Shown here: piece after piece, positions 40,730-48,341 of the stretch
Position numbering within the stretch: the stretch's first letter is position 1
Layout of the letters: each line of letters starts with the position of its first letter
Origin: Bacteroidales bacterium
GTDB taxonomy: Bacteria > Bacteroidota > Bacteroidia > Bacteroidales > UBA932
Assembly (NCBI GenBank): GCA_017548985.1
Contig: JAFYYW010000026.1
Coordinates: forward strand, 62,001-126,000
DNA length: 64,000 nt
Reading direction: 5' to 3'
Translations under genes and position numbers: made by a program
Notes under the pieces: model-generated
What the model was told of the DNA's origin: nothing
What the model saw: only the letters and a program-made list of their open reading frames with translations
The model's database searches: none

Positions 40730-41902
40730 ATGACAGAAAAGACTGAATTTGACAATATATGCCCCTACAATGACGAAGAAGCGGTAAAAGCCTTGGGAAA
40801 GGTCTCAAACCATCCCGCCGTTTTCGCCATTTCTGAATACCTCTTCCCGGACCGGCCTGTGACCTACCTCAGGGATGCCCTTCGGTCTGTCAACAGCATA
40901 GATGAGTTCCAGGAGAAGGTCATGAACGAGGCAGTCGCATGGTGTATAGACAACACTATCCACAACTTCTCGTACGACGGGATAAGCTATATCAAAGGAA
41001 TCAGGGGCAAGTTCCTCGCGATGTCCAACCACAGGGACATTATCCTTGATCCGGCCATCACGCAGATGGTTTTCTTCAGAAATGGGATTCCAATGACAGA
41101 AATCTGTGTTGGAGATAATCTCATAAAACAAAGTAAGACAGTTGAATACCTGCTTCGATCTAATCGAATGATTAAAGTGATTAGGGGAATCTCGGCAAGA
41201 GATCTCTACCTATCTTCACAGATGCTTTCGAAGTATATCCGTCAGACTATCACCTCTGGTAAGGCCTCCATCTGGCTCGCCCAAAGGCAGGGACGTACCA
41301 AGGACGGGATTGACACGACCGAGCAAGGCCTTCTCAAGATGCTTGACATGAGCGGCGAGAAGTCTTTCCAGGAGAATTTCATGGAGCTGAATATCATCCC
41401 TCTGAGCATCTCCTACGAATATGAGCCCTGCGATGTGCGCAAGGCCCGTGAGATCTTGGTCTCAAGAAGCAAGAAATATGTTAAGGGCAGGCATGAGGAC
41501 ATGCACAGCATAGTGATGGGAATACGCCAGAAGAAGGGGAACGTCCACCTGAACTTCGGTCTTCCGCTCACTTTCGATGAGATCGAGATGGCCAGCAAAT
41601 GCGACAAGAACGACCGCTATCAGGCCATCCGGCACGCTGTGGACAAGAGGGTCATTGCCGGATACCATCTCTGGAAGACAAATTACATCGCCTACGACCA
41701 GGTCTGGAAAACCACCAAGTATTCCGACCTGTATGACAAGGAGGATGTTGAGAAGTTCGAGGCATACACCGAGCACAGGCTCGACAAGGTTGAGAAGAGG
41801 TTGGACAGGGAAGAGCTCAGAGACATATTCCTCCGTATCTACGCGAACCCTGTGCTATCTAAGGAGCGACTCGCCTCCGGTGAACCATTAAGGCAGGAGT
41901 AA
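40730..41902 (+). CDS. PlsC-like acyltransferase
   Basis: A 390-residue acyltransferase of the glycerolipid/lysophospholipid type. The catalytic region is LAMSNHRDIILDPAI near residue 102; the His and the following Asp are separated by five residues instead of the four in the classical HX4D motif. Later motifs include a GKASIWLAQRQGRTKDG block (substrate-binding EGTRS-like position) and LNIIPLSISYEYEP. No clear transmembrane segment is seen. Bacteroidota homologues are annotated as 1-acyl-glycerol-3-phosphate acyltransferases, but the substrate is unproven. It lies 3 bp upstream of the antiporter gene and in the same run as the cysteate synthase, so an aminolipid or sulfonolipid acceptor is also possible. 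Confidence 0.75.
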   Translation: MTEKTEFDNICPYNDEEAVKALGKVSNHPAVFAISEYLFPDRPVTYLRDALRSVNSIDEFQEKVMNEAVAWCIDNTIHNFSYDGISYIKGIRGKFLAMSNHRDIILDPAITQMVFFRNGIPMTEICVGDNLIKQSKTVEYLLRSNRMIKVIRGISARDLYLSSQMLSKYIRQTITSGKASIWLAQRQGRTKDGIDTTEQGLLKMLDMSGEKSFQENFMELNIIPLSISYEYEPCDVRKAREILVSRSKKYVKGRHEDMHSIVMGIRQKKGNVHLNFGLPLTFDEIEMASKCDKNDRYQAIRHAVDKRVIAGYHLWKTNYIAYDQVWKTTKYSDLYDKEDVEKFEAYTEHRLDKVEKRLDREELRDIFLRIYANPVLSKERLASGEPLRQE

Positions 41903-41905
41903 CTG

Positions 41906-42871
41906 ATGATTTGTGACATCCTCATCCTTCTAGGCGGTCTTATCCTGGTGATTCTAGGCGCTGATTGGCTGGTCGATGGGGCATCGTCGATTGCCCGGAA
42001 GGCTGGGCTGAGCGAGTTCCTGATTGGAATGACCATTGTGGGCATAGGCACATCCATGCCCGAGTTGGTTGTCAGCCTTACCGGAGCTTTCAAAGGCAGC
42101 GCGGATATCGCCATCGGTAATGTCGTCGGATCCAACATATTCAATGTCCTCCTGATCCTTGGGCTCACAGCGATCATCACACCCATCACTATCACGCCCG
42201 AGAACAAACGTCGGGATATTCCGCTCAATATCATCATCTCTTTGCTGCTGATCGGGTTCGGATTGCAGCACACCCTTCTGGGAATAGGCCAGGATGACAC
42301 AATAAACCGCTGGGAGGGAGGTATATTCCTTCTTCTTTTCGCGGTCTATATGTTCATTTCGTTCAAGTTCGGCAAGGTTGATCAGGAGGAAGAGGAAAAG
42401 GACGGCGTGAAGGTAATTAAACTCTGGGTGGCTATCCTGATGGTTCTTGTCGGGTTGGCAGGCCTGATTTTCGGCGGGAATTTGTTCGTGGATTCTGCAT
42501 GCCGGATTGCCGAGGCGGCCGGCCTTTCTCAGAAGTTCGTGGCTATCACAATCTTGGCTGGCGGGACATCAATGCCTGAGCTTGTGACGTGCGTCGTGGC
42601 GGCGGTGAAAAAGAAAGGGGCTCTGGCTCTCGGAAACATCATCGGATCAAATATTTCCAATATTCTTCTCATTCTCGGAGCCTCCGCGCTGGTGTGTCCG
42701 TTGTCGTTCCGGAATATGAAGATGGTGGACCTCGGGGTTCTCGTGGTCAGTTCTTTTGCCATCCTCGCCAGTGCCTGGACAGGCCGCAACAACAGGATCG
42801 GGAGAGGGGACGGCACCGCTTTCCTTTTGATATTCATAGCCTACATGGCGTATCTCATAATGACGATTTAA
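41906..42871 (+). CDS. Calcium/sodium antiporter (CaCA family, YrbG-like)
   Basis: A 321-residue inner-membrane cation/Ca2+ exchanger with about ten hydrophobic helices. The two inverted alpha repeats are plain: GIGTSMPELVVSLTGAFKGSADIAIGNVVGSNIFNVLL-type motif near residues 47-80 and GGTSMPELVTCVVA with LGNIIGSNISNILLILG near 215-255; an acidic loop separates the halves. It lies between the acyltransferase (3 bp) and the cysteate synthase (12 bp). Ion specificity (Na+/Ca2+ or K+/Ca2+) is inferred from family. Confidence 0.92.
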   Translation: MICDILILLGGLILVILGADWLVDGASSIARKAGLSEFLIGMTIVGIGTSMPELVVSLTGAFKGSADIAIGNVVGSNIFNVLLILGLTAIITPITITPENKRRDIPLNIIISLLLIGFGLQHTLLGIGQDDTINRWEGGIFLLLFAVYMFISFKFGKVDQEEEEKDGVKVIKLWVAILMVLVGLAGLIFGGNLFVDSACRIAEAAGLSQKFVAITILAGGTSMPELVTCVVAAVKKKGALALGNIIGSNISNILLILGASALVCPLSFRNMKMVDLGVLVVSSFAILASAWTGRNNRIGRGDGTAFLLIFIAYMAYLIMTI

Positions 42872-42883
42872 TTTTTCCACGAT

Positions 42884-44167
42884 ATGAAATTCAAAGCGAC
42901 AGATTACAGACTCATGAATGTCGGGACCGGAAGGGTCTTCGATGACGCCGGTTGGACACTGGCTGATCCTGAGGCTCCGGCACCCTCCCTGGTAAGGGCG
43001 GTTTACGCGAACGAGAAGTTTACTCCGAGAGATGATTTGAAAGGGCTTTACAGGTACGCCGAATGGCTTCCGATCAAACGGGTGCTTCGCAAGTCACACG
43101 CTCCTGTGACCTATAAGAGCAAGGGGCTGGCGGATTTGCTCGGCATGGACAACCTCTATATCACCCTGTCCGGATACGTTCCCAAAAAGGGCGCGAAGAT
43201 GGAGACCGGCTCATTCAAGGAGACCGAGGCTTTCTCTGTGTGCGCCAGGCTTCCGAAGAACGACAAGCATATCCTTGTGGTCCAGTCAGCCGGCAACACC
43301 GCGAGGGCTTTCGCCCGTGTTTGCTCGGATAACGACATCCCGATCGTGATCTGCATTCCGAATGATAACATCTCGGACCTTTGGTTCACCAGGCGCCTGA
43401 AGCCTTGCGTGAAGGTTATCGCCACTCCGCACGGGACTGATTATTACGACGCTATCGCCCTTGGGGAGAAACTTTGCAAGGATCCCCGTTATATGGCTGA
43501 GGGTGGCGCTAAGAATGTCGCCCGCAGGGATGGTATGGGTACCACTATACTCAGCGCCGTCGAAGTGATCGGACGCGTTCCTGACGCTTATTTCCAGGCG
43601 GTAGGTAGCGGTACCGGAGCGATCGCCGCTTGGGAGAACGCTTGCAGGTTGGAGAAGGATGGCCGGTTTGGGGCCAACAAGATGAGGGTGTATTGCGTGC
43701 AGAACGCTCCTTACACTTTGATGTACGACTCTTGGAAGGCTGACTCAAGGGATCTTGTGCCGATCAGCGCCGAGGATTCGAGGAAGAATGCCGAGGTCAT
43801 CTTAGCTAAGGTACTTTCCAACAGGAAACCGCCGTACAGCCTCGCCGGAGGCATGTTCGATGTTCTTAAGGCATCGGGTGGAGACTTTTTCAAAGTCAGC
43901 AATGATGACATCGTCTATTGGCTCCTGCAGTTCTTCAATACCGAGGGATATGACATATTCCCGGCTGCCGCTTCGGCTGTGGCGGCGTTGAAGAAGGCGT
44001 TGGATGAGGGTGTTGTCAAGAAGGATGAGACGGTGATGTTGAATGTGACGGGTGCGGGAATGCTTAATGCCACCAGGAAAGGATTCGAGCTCAAGAAGCC
44101 CGACCTTATCCTCAGCACCGACCTCTCCGCCGAAGAAGTCATCGCCTCCGTCGACCGCCTGTTCTGA
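42884..44167 (+). CDS. Cysteate synthase (threonine-synthase fold, PLP-dependent)
   Basis: A 427-residue PLP enzyme that in Methanosarcina makes L-cysteate from O-phosphoserine and sulfite, and in sulfonolipid-producing Bacteroidota supplies cysteate for capnine. Segments recalled as characteristic of cysteate synthase rather than threonine synthase are EWLPI, PVTYKSKGLADLLGMDNLYI, GYVPKKGAKMETGSFKE (PLP lysine in SFK), EGGAKNVARRDGMGT and YFQAVGSGTGAIAAWE with LEKDGRFG. The first 60 residues lack the zinc-type Cys motif of the archaeal enzyme. The gene follows the antiporter by 12 bp in the acyltransferase run and ends before a strong bidirectional terminator. Automated annotation may call it ThrC. 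Confidence in the family is high; catalysis is inferred. Confidence 0.82.
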   Translation: MKFKATDYRLMNVGTGRVFDDAGWTLADPEAPAPSLVRAVYANEKFTPRDDLKGLYRYAEWLPIKRVLRKSHAPVTYKSKGLADLLGMDNLYITLSGYVPKKGAKMETGSFKETEAFSVCARLPKNDKHILVVQSAGNTARAFARVCSDNDIPIVICIPNDNISDLWFTRRLKPCVKVIATPHGTDYYDAIALGEKLCKDPRYMAEGGAKNVARRDGMGTTILSAVEVIGRVPDAYFQAVGSGTGAIAAWENACRLEKDGRFGANKMRVYCVQNAPYTLMYDSWKADSRDLVPISAEDSRKNAEVILAKVLSNRKPPYSLAGGMFDVLKASGGDFFKVSNDDIVYWLLQFFNTEGYDIFPAAASAVAALKKALDEGVVKKDETVMLNVTGAGMLNATRKGFELKKPDLILSTDLSAEEVIASVDRLF

Positions 44168-44195
44168 TCATATACTCTATTTCAATAGTATTACT

Positions 44196-44234
44196 ATAGT
44201 CCGTGGTGCTCCCCTCCGGGGTACCACGGACTAT
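44196..44234. terminator. Bidirectional hairpin between cysteate synthase and rarA
   Basis: ATAGTCCGTGGT (44196-44207) pairs perfectly with ACCACGGACTAT (44223-44234), with a second inner CCCC-TCC-GGGG stem. It separates two convergent genes. The 3' flanks are AT-rich rather than pure T runs. Confidence 0.75.
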
Positions 44235-44235
44235 A

Positions 44236-45552
44236 CTACATATAGTATTTGGGCCAACAGGCGCTTAGGTAGGCTTTGAGGCGGTCTTCATGGGGGTTCG
44301 GGGCGGGTTCGTAGAAGACGGTGCCTTCAAGACCCTTTGGCATGAATTCCAAATCGACGAAATGCCCCGGATAATCATGGGCATATTTATAGCCGTCGGC
44401 ATAACCCAGATCCTCCATAAGCTTTGTCGGAGCGTTCCTGAGATATAGCGGCACAGCCTTGGTCCTGTCTTCCTTCACCTTCGCGAGCGCCTTCTCAACA
44501 GCAAGATACGAGGCATTACTCTTCGGAGAACTGGCCAGATAAACAGTGACCTCGGCAAGCGGGATCCTGGCCTCAGGCATACCTATCTGATGGACAACCT
44601 GGAAACAGGCGTTCGCCAGCAGAAGAGCGTTGGGATTGGCCAGACCGACATCCTCAGAGGCGGACAAGCACAAGCGCCTCGCGATAAATAAAGGGTCCTC
44701 ACCACCGTCAAGCATACGGGCGAGGTAGTAGACCGCCGCATTGGGATCCGAGCCGCGGATAGATTTGATGAACGCGGAGATGATGTCAAAATGCATCTCT
44801 CCGTCTTTGTCGTATATGGCGATATTCTCCTGGATGCAATCCGTCACTACCTTGTTGTCAATAACGATCTTTCCAGGCTTTCCGGCGAAAGAATCGACAA
44901 CTATCTCCAAGACATTCAACAGTTTCCGGGCATCTCCACCACTGAAACGGAAAAGCGCCTCCGACTCCTTGACCTCGATGTCCTTCTCTTTAAGCAGGAC
45001 ATCCGTTGTCAAAGCCCGATCCAGGAGAACCTGCAGATCCTCCACATCAAGAGACTTCAACACAAACACCTGACAACGGGACAGAAGGGGAGTGATCACC
45101 TCAAAAGAAGGGTTCTCGGTCGTGGCGCCTATAAGGACAATGGTGCCGTTCTCGACAGCACCCAGAAGAGCGTCTTGCTGGGCCTTGTTGAAACGGTGGA
45201 TCTCGTCAATGAACAATATCGGAGCGGCGCCTTGGGAGAAGACCGAACGCCCTTTCGCCCTGTCGATCACATCCCGGACATCCTTGACACCGGCGCTCAC
45301 CGCGGATAAGGTATAAAAGTCACGATGCAAAGATGAGGCGATGATGCCGGCGAGTGTGGTCTTGCCGACACCTGGAGGACCCCAGAGGATAAAGGAGCTG
45401 AGATTGCCGCTCGTGATCATGTTCCGGAGGATGCAACCCTCACCGACCAGATGCGTCTGTCCCACATATCCGGCCAGGTCTTTCGGCCTCATCCGTTCAG
45501 GTAGGGGAGGGAGCATCGAGCTTTGAACCACATTTTGATCGTCAAACACCAT
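44236..45552 (-). CDS. rarA: Replication-associated recombination protein A (RarA/MgsA)
   Basis: A 438-residue AAA+ ATPase related to clamp loaders, acting at stalled replication forks. Motifs are the N-terminal [21 protein letters not shown], Walker [10 protein letters not shown] near 58-66, Walker [19 protein letters not shown] near 112-129, sensor 1 [11 protein letters not shown], and the C-terminal MgsA tetramerisation region ([34 protein letters not shown]). It is convergent with the cysteate synthase and divergent from the flavoprotein gene across a 164-bp AT-rich gap. Confidence 0.95.
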   Translation of the reverse strand: MVFDDQNVVQSSMLPPLPERMRPKDLAGYVGQTHLVGEGCILRNMITSGNLSSFILWGPPGVGKTTLAGIIASSLHRDFYTLSAVSAGVKDVRDVIDRAKGRSVFSQGAAPILFIDEIHRFNKAQQDALLGAVENGTIVLIGATTENPSFEVITPLLSRCQVFVLKSLDVEDLQVLLDRALTTDVLLKEKDIEVKESEALFRFSGGDARKLLNVLEIVVDSFAGKPGKIVIDNKVVTDCIQENIAIYDKDGEMHFDIISAFIKSIRGSDPNAAVYYLARMLDGGEDPLFIARRLCLSASEDVGLANPNALLLANACFQVVHQIGMPEARIPLAEVTVYLASSPKSNASYLAVEKALAKVKEDRTKAVPLYLRNAPTKLMEDLGYADGYKYAHDYPGHFVDLEFMPKGLEGTVFYEPAPNPHEDRLKAYLSACWPKYYM

Positions 45553-45687
45553 TATTATATAAATAATTAATATTCAATAGATAAAACTAAATAGTTAAAT
45601 CAAATAACATATTTGTTAATGGCCTTTTTCCGTCAATTTCACCACTTCAGCCGAATACAAATTTAACAAAAAGAGGAATAAGTTCAG

Positions 45688-45695
45688 TATATTTG
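45688..45695 (+). promoter_or_regulatory. Predicted -7 promoter element for the A-type flavoprotein
   Basis: TATATTTG, exact match, 21 bp upstream of the ATG at 45717. Confidence 0.65.
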
Positions 45696-45716
45696 TGGAA
45701 CCAATAAGAATGAGCC

Positions 45717-46874
45717 ATGAGACTAACAGAAAGAATTCGTTATGTAGGAGTAAATGACATGAGGACGGACCTCTTCGAGAGGCAATGGCCGCTGCCTTAT
45801 GGAGTGAGTTATAACGCGTATCTGGTCGTGGATGAGAAGGTGGCCCTTATCGACACCGCGGCGGCGGGATTCGAGGATGAGTTACTCTCAAATATAAAGA
45901 ATGAGATTGGAGACAGACACGTCGACTATCTTGTCGTGAATCACATGGAACCTGACCACAGCGCCCTCCAGAAGGTTATCCTTAAGGAATATCCCGGATG
46001 TGAGATCGTCACAAACGCCAAGGCGGCTACGATGATTGAGGGATATTATGGGATAACCGAGGGAATTAAGGTGGTGAAGGAAGGGGAGACCCTGCCTCTG
46101 GGGAGCGTCAGCCTGCGTTTTCATCTGATTCCTATGGTGCACTGGCCTGAGACCATGGTCACGTGGTGCGAGGAGGAGAAAACCCTTTTCAGCGGGGACG
46201 CGTTCGGCACGTTCAAGGCCGTAGATGAGACTGTAAATGACTCTAAATCAAGCATTTTCGAGGATTATAAGGACGAGATGACCAGATATTACGCCTGCAT
46301 TGTGGGTAAATACGGTTCTCCTGTCCAGACCGCCTTAAAAAAGCTTAATGGGCTGGAAATCAAGAGAATATGCTCAACTCATGGCCCTGTCTGGGAGACT
46401 AGCATCCCCGAAGTGATCGCCCTTTACAACAAGTTGAGCCTTTATGAGGCTGACCACGGAGTTTGCCTCGCATACGGGACAATGTACGGCAACACTGAGA
46501 AAGCCGCTCATGCTTTGGCGGAAGCCATCACGAGTCAAGGAATCCCATGTGTAGTCCACGACTTGACAGCTGAGAATTATTCGTTCGCTTTGAGGGACGT
46601 GTTCAAATATGACACGTTGATTCTCGGATCACCCACATATAACAATGGCATTTTCCCGCCGGTAAGGCAATTGATGGAGGCGGTCGTCGACCGTACGGTA
46701 AAAGGACGGAAGTTCCTGGCGTTCGGATCGTTCACTTGGGCCGCGGCCAGCGTGAAATCACTCAATGAGATAGCGACTGGTGCCGGATTCGAGATTCTCA
46801 GCGAAGGAATCACATTTAAACAAGGTTATTCTGAAGCCAAATTCGATGCTTCCAGCCTTGCTGCCCTGGTATAG
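45717..46874 (+). CDS. FprA-family A-type flavoprotein (O2/NO reductase)
   Basis: A 385-residue flavodiiron protein that reduces O2 to water or NO to N2O in anaerobes, protecting against oxidative or nitrosative stress. The N-terminal metallo-beta-lactamase-like domain holds the diiron ligands H76, E78, D80 and H81 (NHMEPDH), a His in MVHWPETMVTW, Asp in LFSGDAFG and His in CSTHGPVWE. The C-terminal flavodoxin domain begins near 255 with AYGTMYGNTEKAAHALA. No C-terminal rubredoxin or flavin reductase domain is fused, so a separate donor is needed. It is monocistronic with its own promoter. Confidence 0.95.
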   Translation: MRLTERIRYVGVNDMRTDLFERQWPLPYGVSYNAYLVVDEKVALIDTAAAGFEDELLSNIKNEIGDRHVDYLVVNHMEPDHSALQKVILKEYPGCEIVTNAKAATMIEGYYGITEGIKVVKEGETLPLGSVSLRFHLIPMVHWPETMVTWCEEEKTLFSGDAFGTFKAVDETVNDSKSSIFEDYKDEMTRYYACIVGKYGSPVQTALKKLNGLEIKRICSTHGPVWETSIPEVIALYNKLSLYEADHGVCLAYGTMYGNTEKAAHALAEAITSQGIPCVVHDLTAENYSFALRDVFKYDTLILGSPTYNNGIFPPVRQLMEAVVDRTVKGRKFLAFGSFTWAAASVKSLNEIATGAGFEILSEGITFKQGYSEAKFDASSLAALV

Positions 46875-46934
46875 CCCATTTGTTACACAATTTATATTAT
46901 GTTAACTTAAATGTAGCTTGACGCTACCCTGCCC

Positions 46935-48341
46935 ATGTCAAGGAAAAAAGTCGACATATTATTGGAGAACGTCACCATCGAGGCCTGCGCTGCTGAAGGT
47001 AAAGCTTTGACTCATTGGGACGGAGCTGTTGTGTTCGTGCCGTTCGCTGTTCCGGGAGACATCGTGAATATCCGAGTGACTCGTAAGCACCACAACTATT
47101 ATGAAGGTTTCGTGGCAAAGATTGTCAAACCTTCGCCGGATCGAATTGAACCATTCTGCCAGCATTTCGGCACATGCGGCGGTTGTAAATGGCAGCCTCT
47201 ACCCTATTCCTTGCAACTGGAGGCTAAAAGGCAACAAGTTGAAGACCAATTAGTTAGGTTGGGACATCTGAAAGTGCCGGAGATTCGTCCGACACTCCCC
47301 TCTGATAAAACGATTTACTATCGTAACAAGTTAGAATTCACATATTCCAGCAAAAGATGGTTCGAATGGGGCGTGGATCCGGAATCAGTCGCTCCCGAGG
47401 ATAGGGTTGGTCTGGGGTTCCATGTCGGTAAGCTCTTCGACAAGGTCCTGGACATCAATCGCTGCTACCTCCAGAAAGATCCATCCAACGACATAAGGTT
47501 ATTCTGCAAGAAATACGCTGTCGAGCATGGCCTTGAGTTTTTCGACATCCGGGAGAATAAGGGTTTCATCAGGAACATGTTCATAAGGACAACCGACACC
47601 GAAGACCTGATGGTGATCATATGTTTCTTCTATGAGAACCGGAAGATACGAGAGGCGATGCTTGATGCGGTTGCCGAAGCATTCCCTCAAATAACATCAC
47701 TTTACTATGTAATTAACAAGAAGTTAAATGATTCAATCGGAGACCAGGATTGCATCCTGTACAAGGGTGAGGAGACAATCCGGGAGACGATGGAAGGTCT
47801 AACTTTCAGGATAGGTGCGAAGTCATTCTACCAGACTAATTCAGGCCAGGCCCTTAAGCTGTACACAGTCGCCAGGGAGTTCGCGGAATTGACCGGGAAT
47901 GAGATTGTCTACGACCTCTATACAGGAACCGGCACCATCGCCCAGTTTGTCTCCAGCAAAGCCGCGAAGGTGATAGGCATCGAATATGTTCCCGAGGCTA
48001 TCGAGGACGCAAAGGCTAACGCCGCCGCAAACGGAATCACCAATTGCGAGTTCTTCGCCGGTGATATGAAAGATGTTCTGGATTCCAGGTTCATAAAAGA
48101 GCATGGACAACCTGACGTGATTATTCTCGATCCACCTAGGGCTGGAATACATCCGGATGTGGCGAAGGTGATACTCGAGGCCTCCCCTGCCAGGATTGTA
48201 TATGTCAGTTGCAATCCCGCTTCCCAGGCGCGTGATTTGGCTATTCTGTGCGAGAAATATGAGATCACGGCTGTCCAGCCTGTGGATATGTTCCCCCACA
48301 CCCAGCACGTGGAGAACGTCTGCGCCCTACGCCGGATCTAG
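46935..48341 (+). CDS. rlmD: 23S rRNA (uracil-5-)-methyltransferase RlmD
   Basis: A 468-residue SAM-dependent methyltransferase of the RumA/RlmD family that makes 5-methyluridine in 23S rRNA. It has an N-terminal TRAM domain (about 5-60), an Fe-S cluster site with C75, C81 and C84 (FCQHFGTCGGCKW) plus a later Cys, and the Rossmann methyltransferase domain with YDLYTGTGTIAQF, ILDPPRAGIHPDV and the catalytic Cys in YVSCNPASQARDL. It converges with the tamL gene, overlapping its end by 4 bp. Confidence 0.93.
   Translation: MSRKKVDILLENVTIEACAAEGKALTHWDGAVVFVPFAVPGDIVNIRVTRKHHNYYEGFVAKIVKPSPDRIEPFCQHFGTCGGCKWQPLPYSLQLEAKRQQVEDQLVRLGHLKVPEIRPTLPSDKTIYYRNKLEFTYSSKRWFEWGVDPESVAPEDRVGLGFHVGKLFDKVLDINRCYLQKDPSNDIRLFCKKYAVEHGLEFFDIRENKGFIRNMFIRTTDTEDLMVIICFFYENRKIREAMLDAVAEAFPQITSLYYVINKKLNDSIGDQDCILYKGEETIRETMEGLTFRIGAKSFYQTNSGQALKLYTVAREFAELTGNEIVYDLYTGTGTIAQFVSSKAAKVIGIEYVPEAIEDAKANAAANGITNCEFFAGDMKDVLDSRFIKEHGQPDVIILDPPRAGIHPDVAKVILEASPARIVYVSCNPASQARDLAILCEKYEITAVQPVDMFPHTQHVENVCALRRI

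Noticed and set aside
42884..44167. Annotation as threonine synthase (thrC)
   Set aside because: Motifs fit cysteate synthase better across most of the length, although the fold and PLP lysine are shared.
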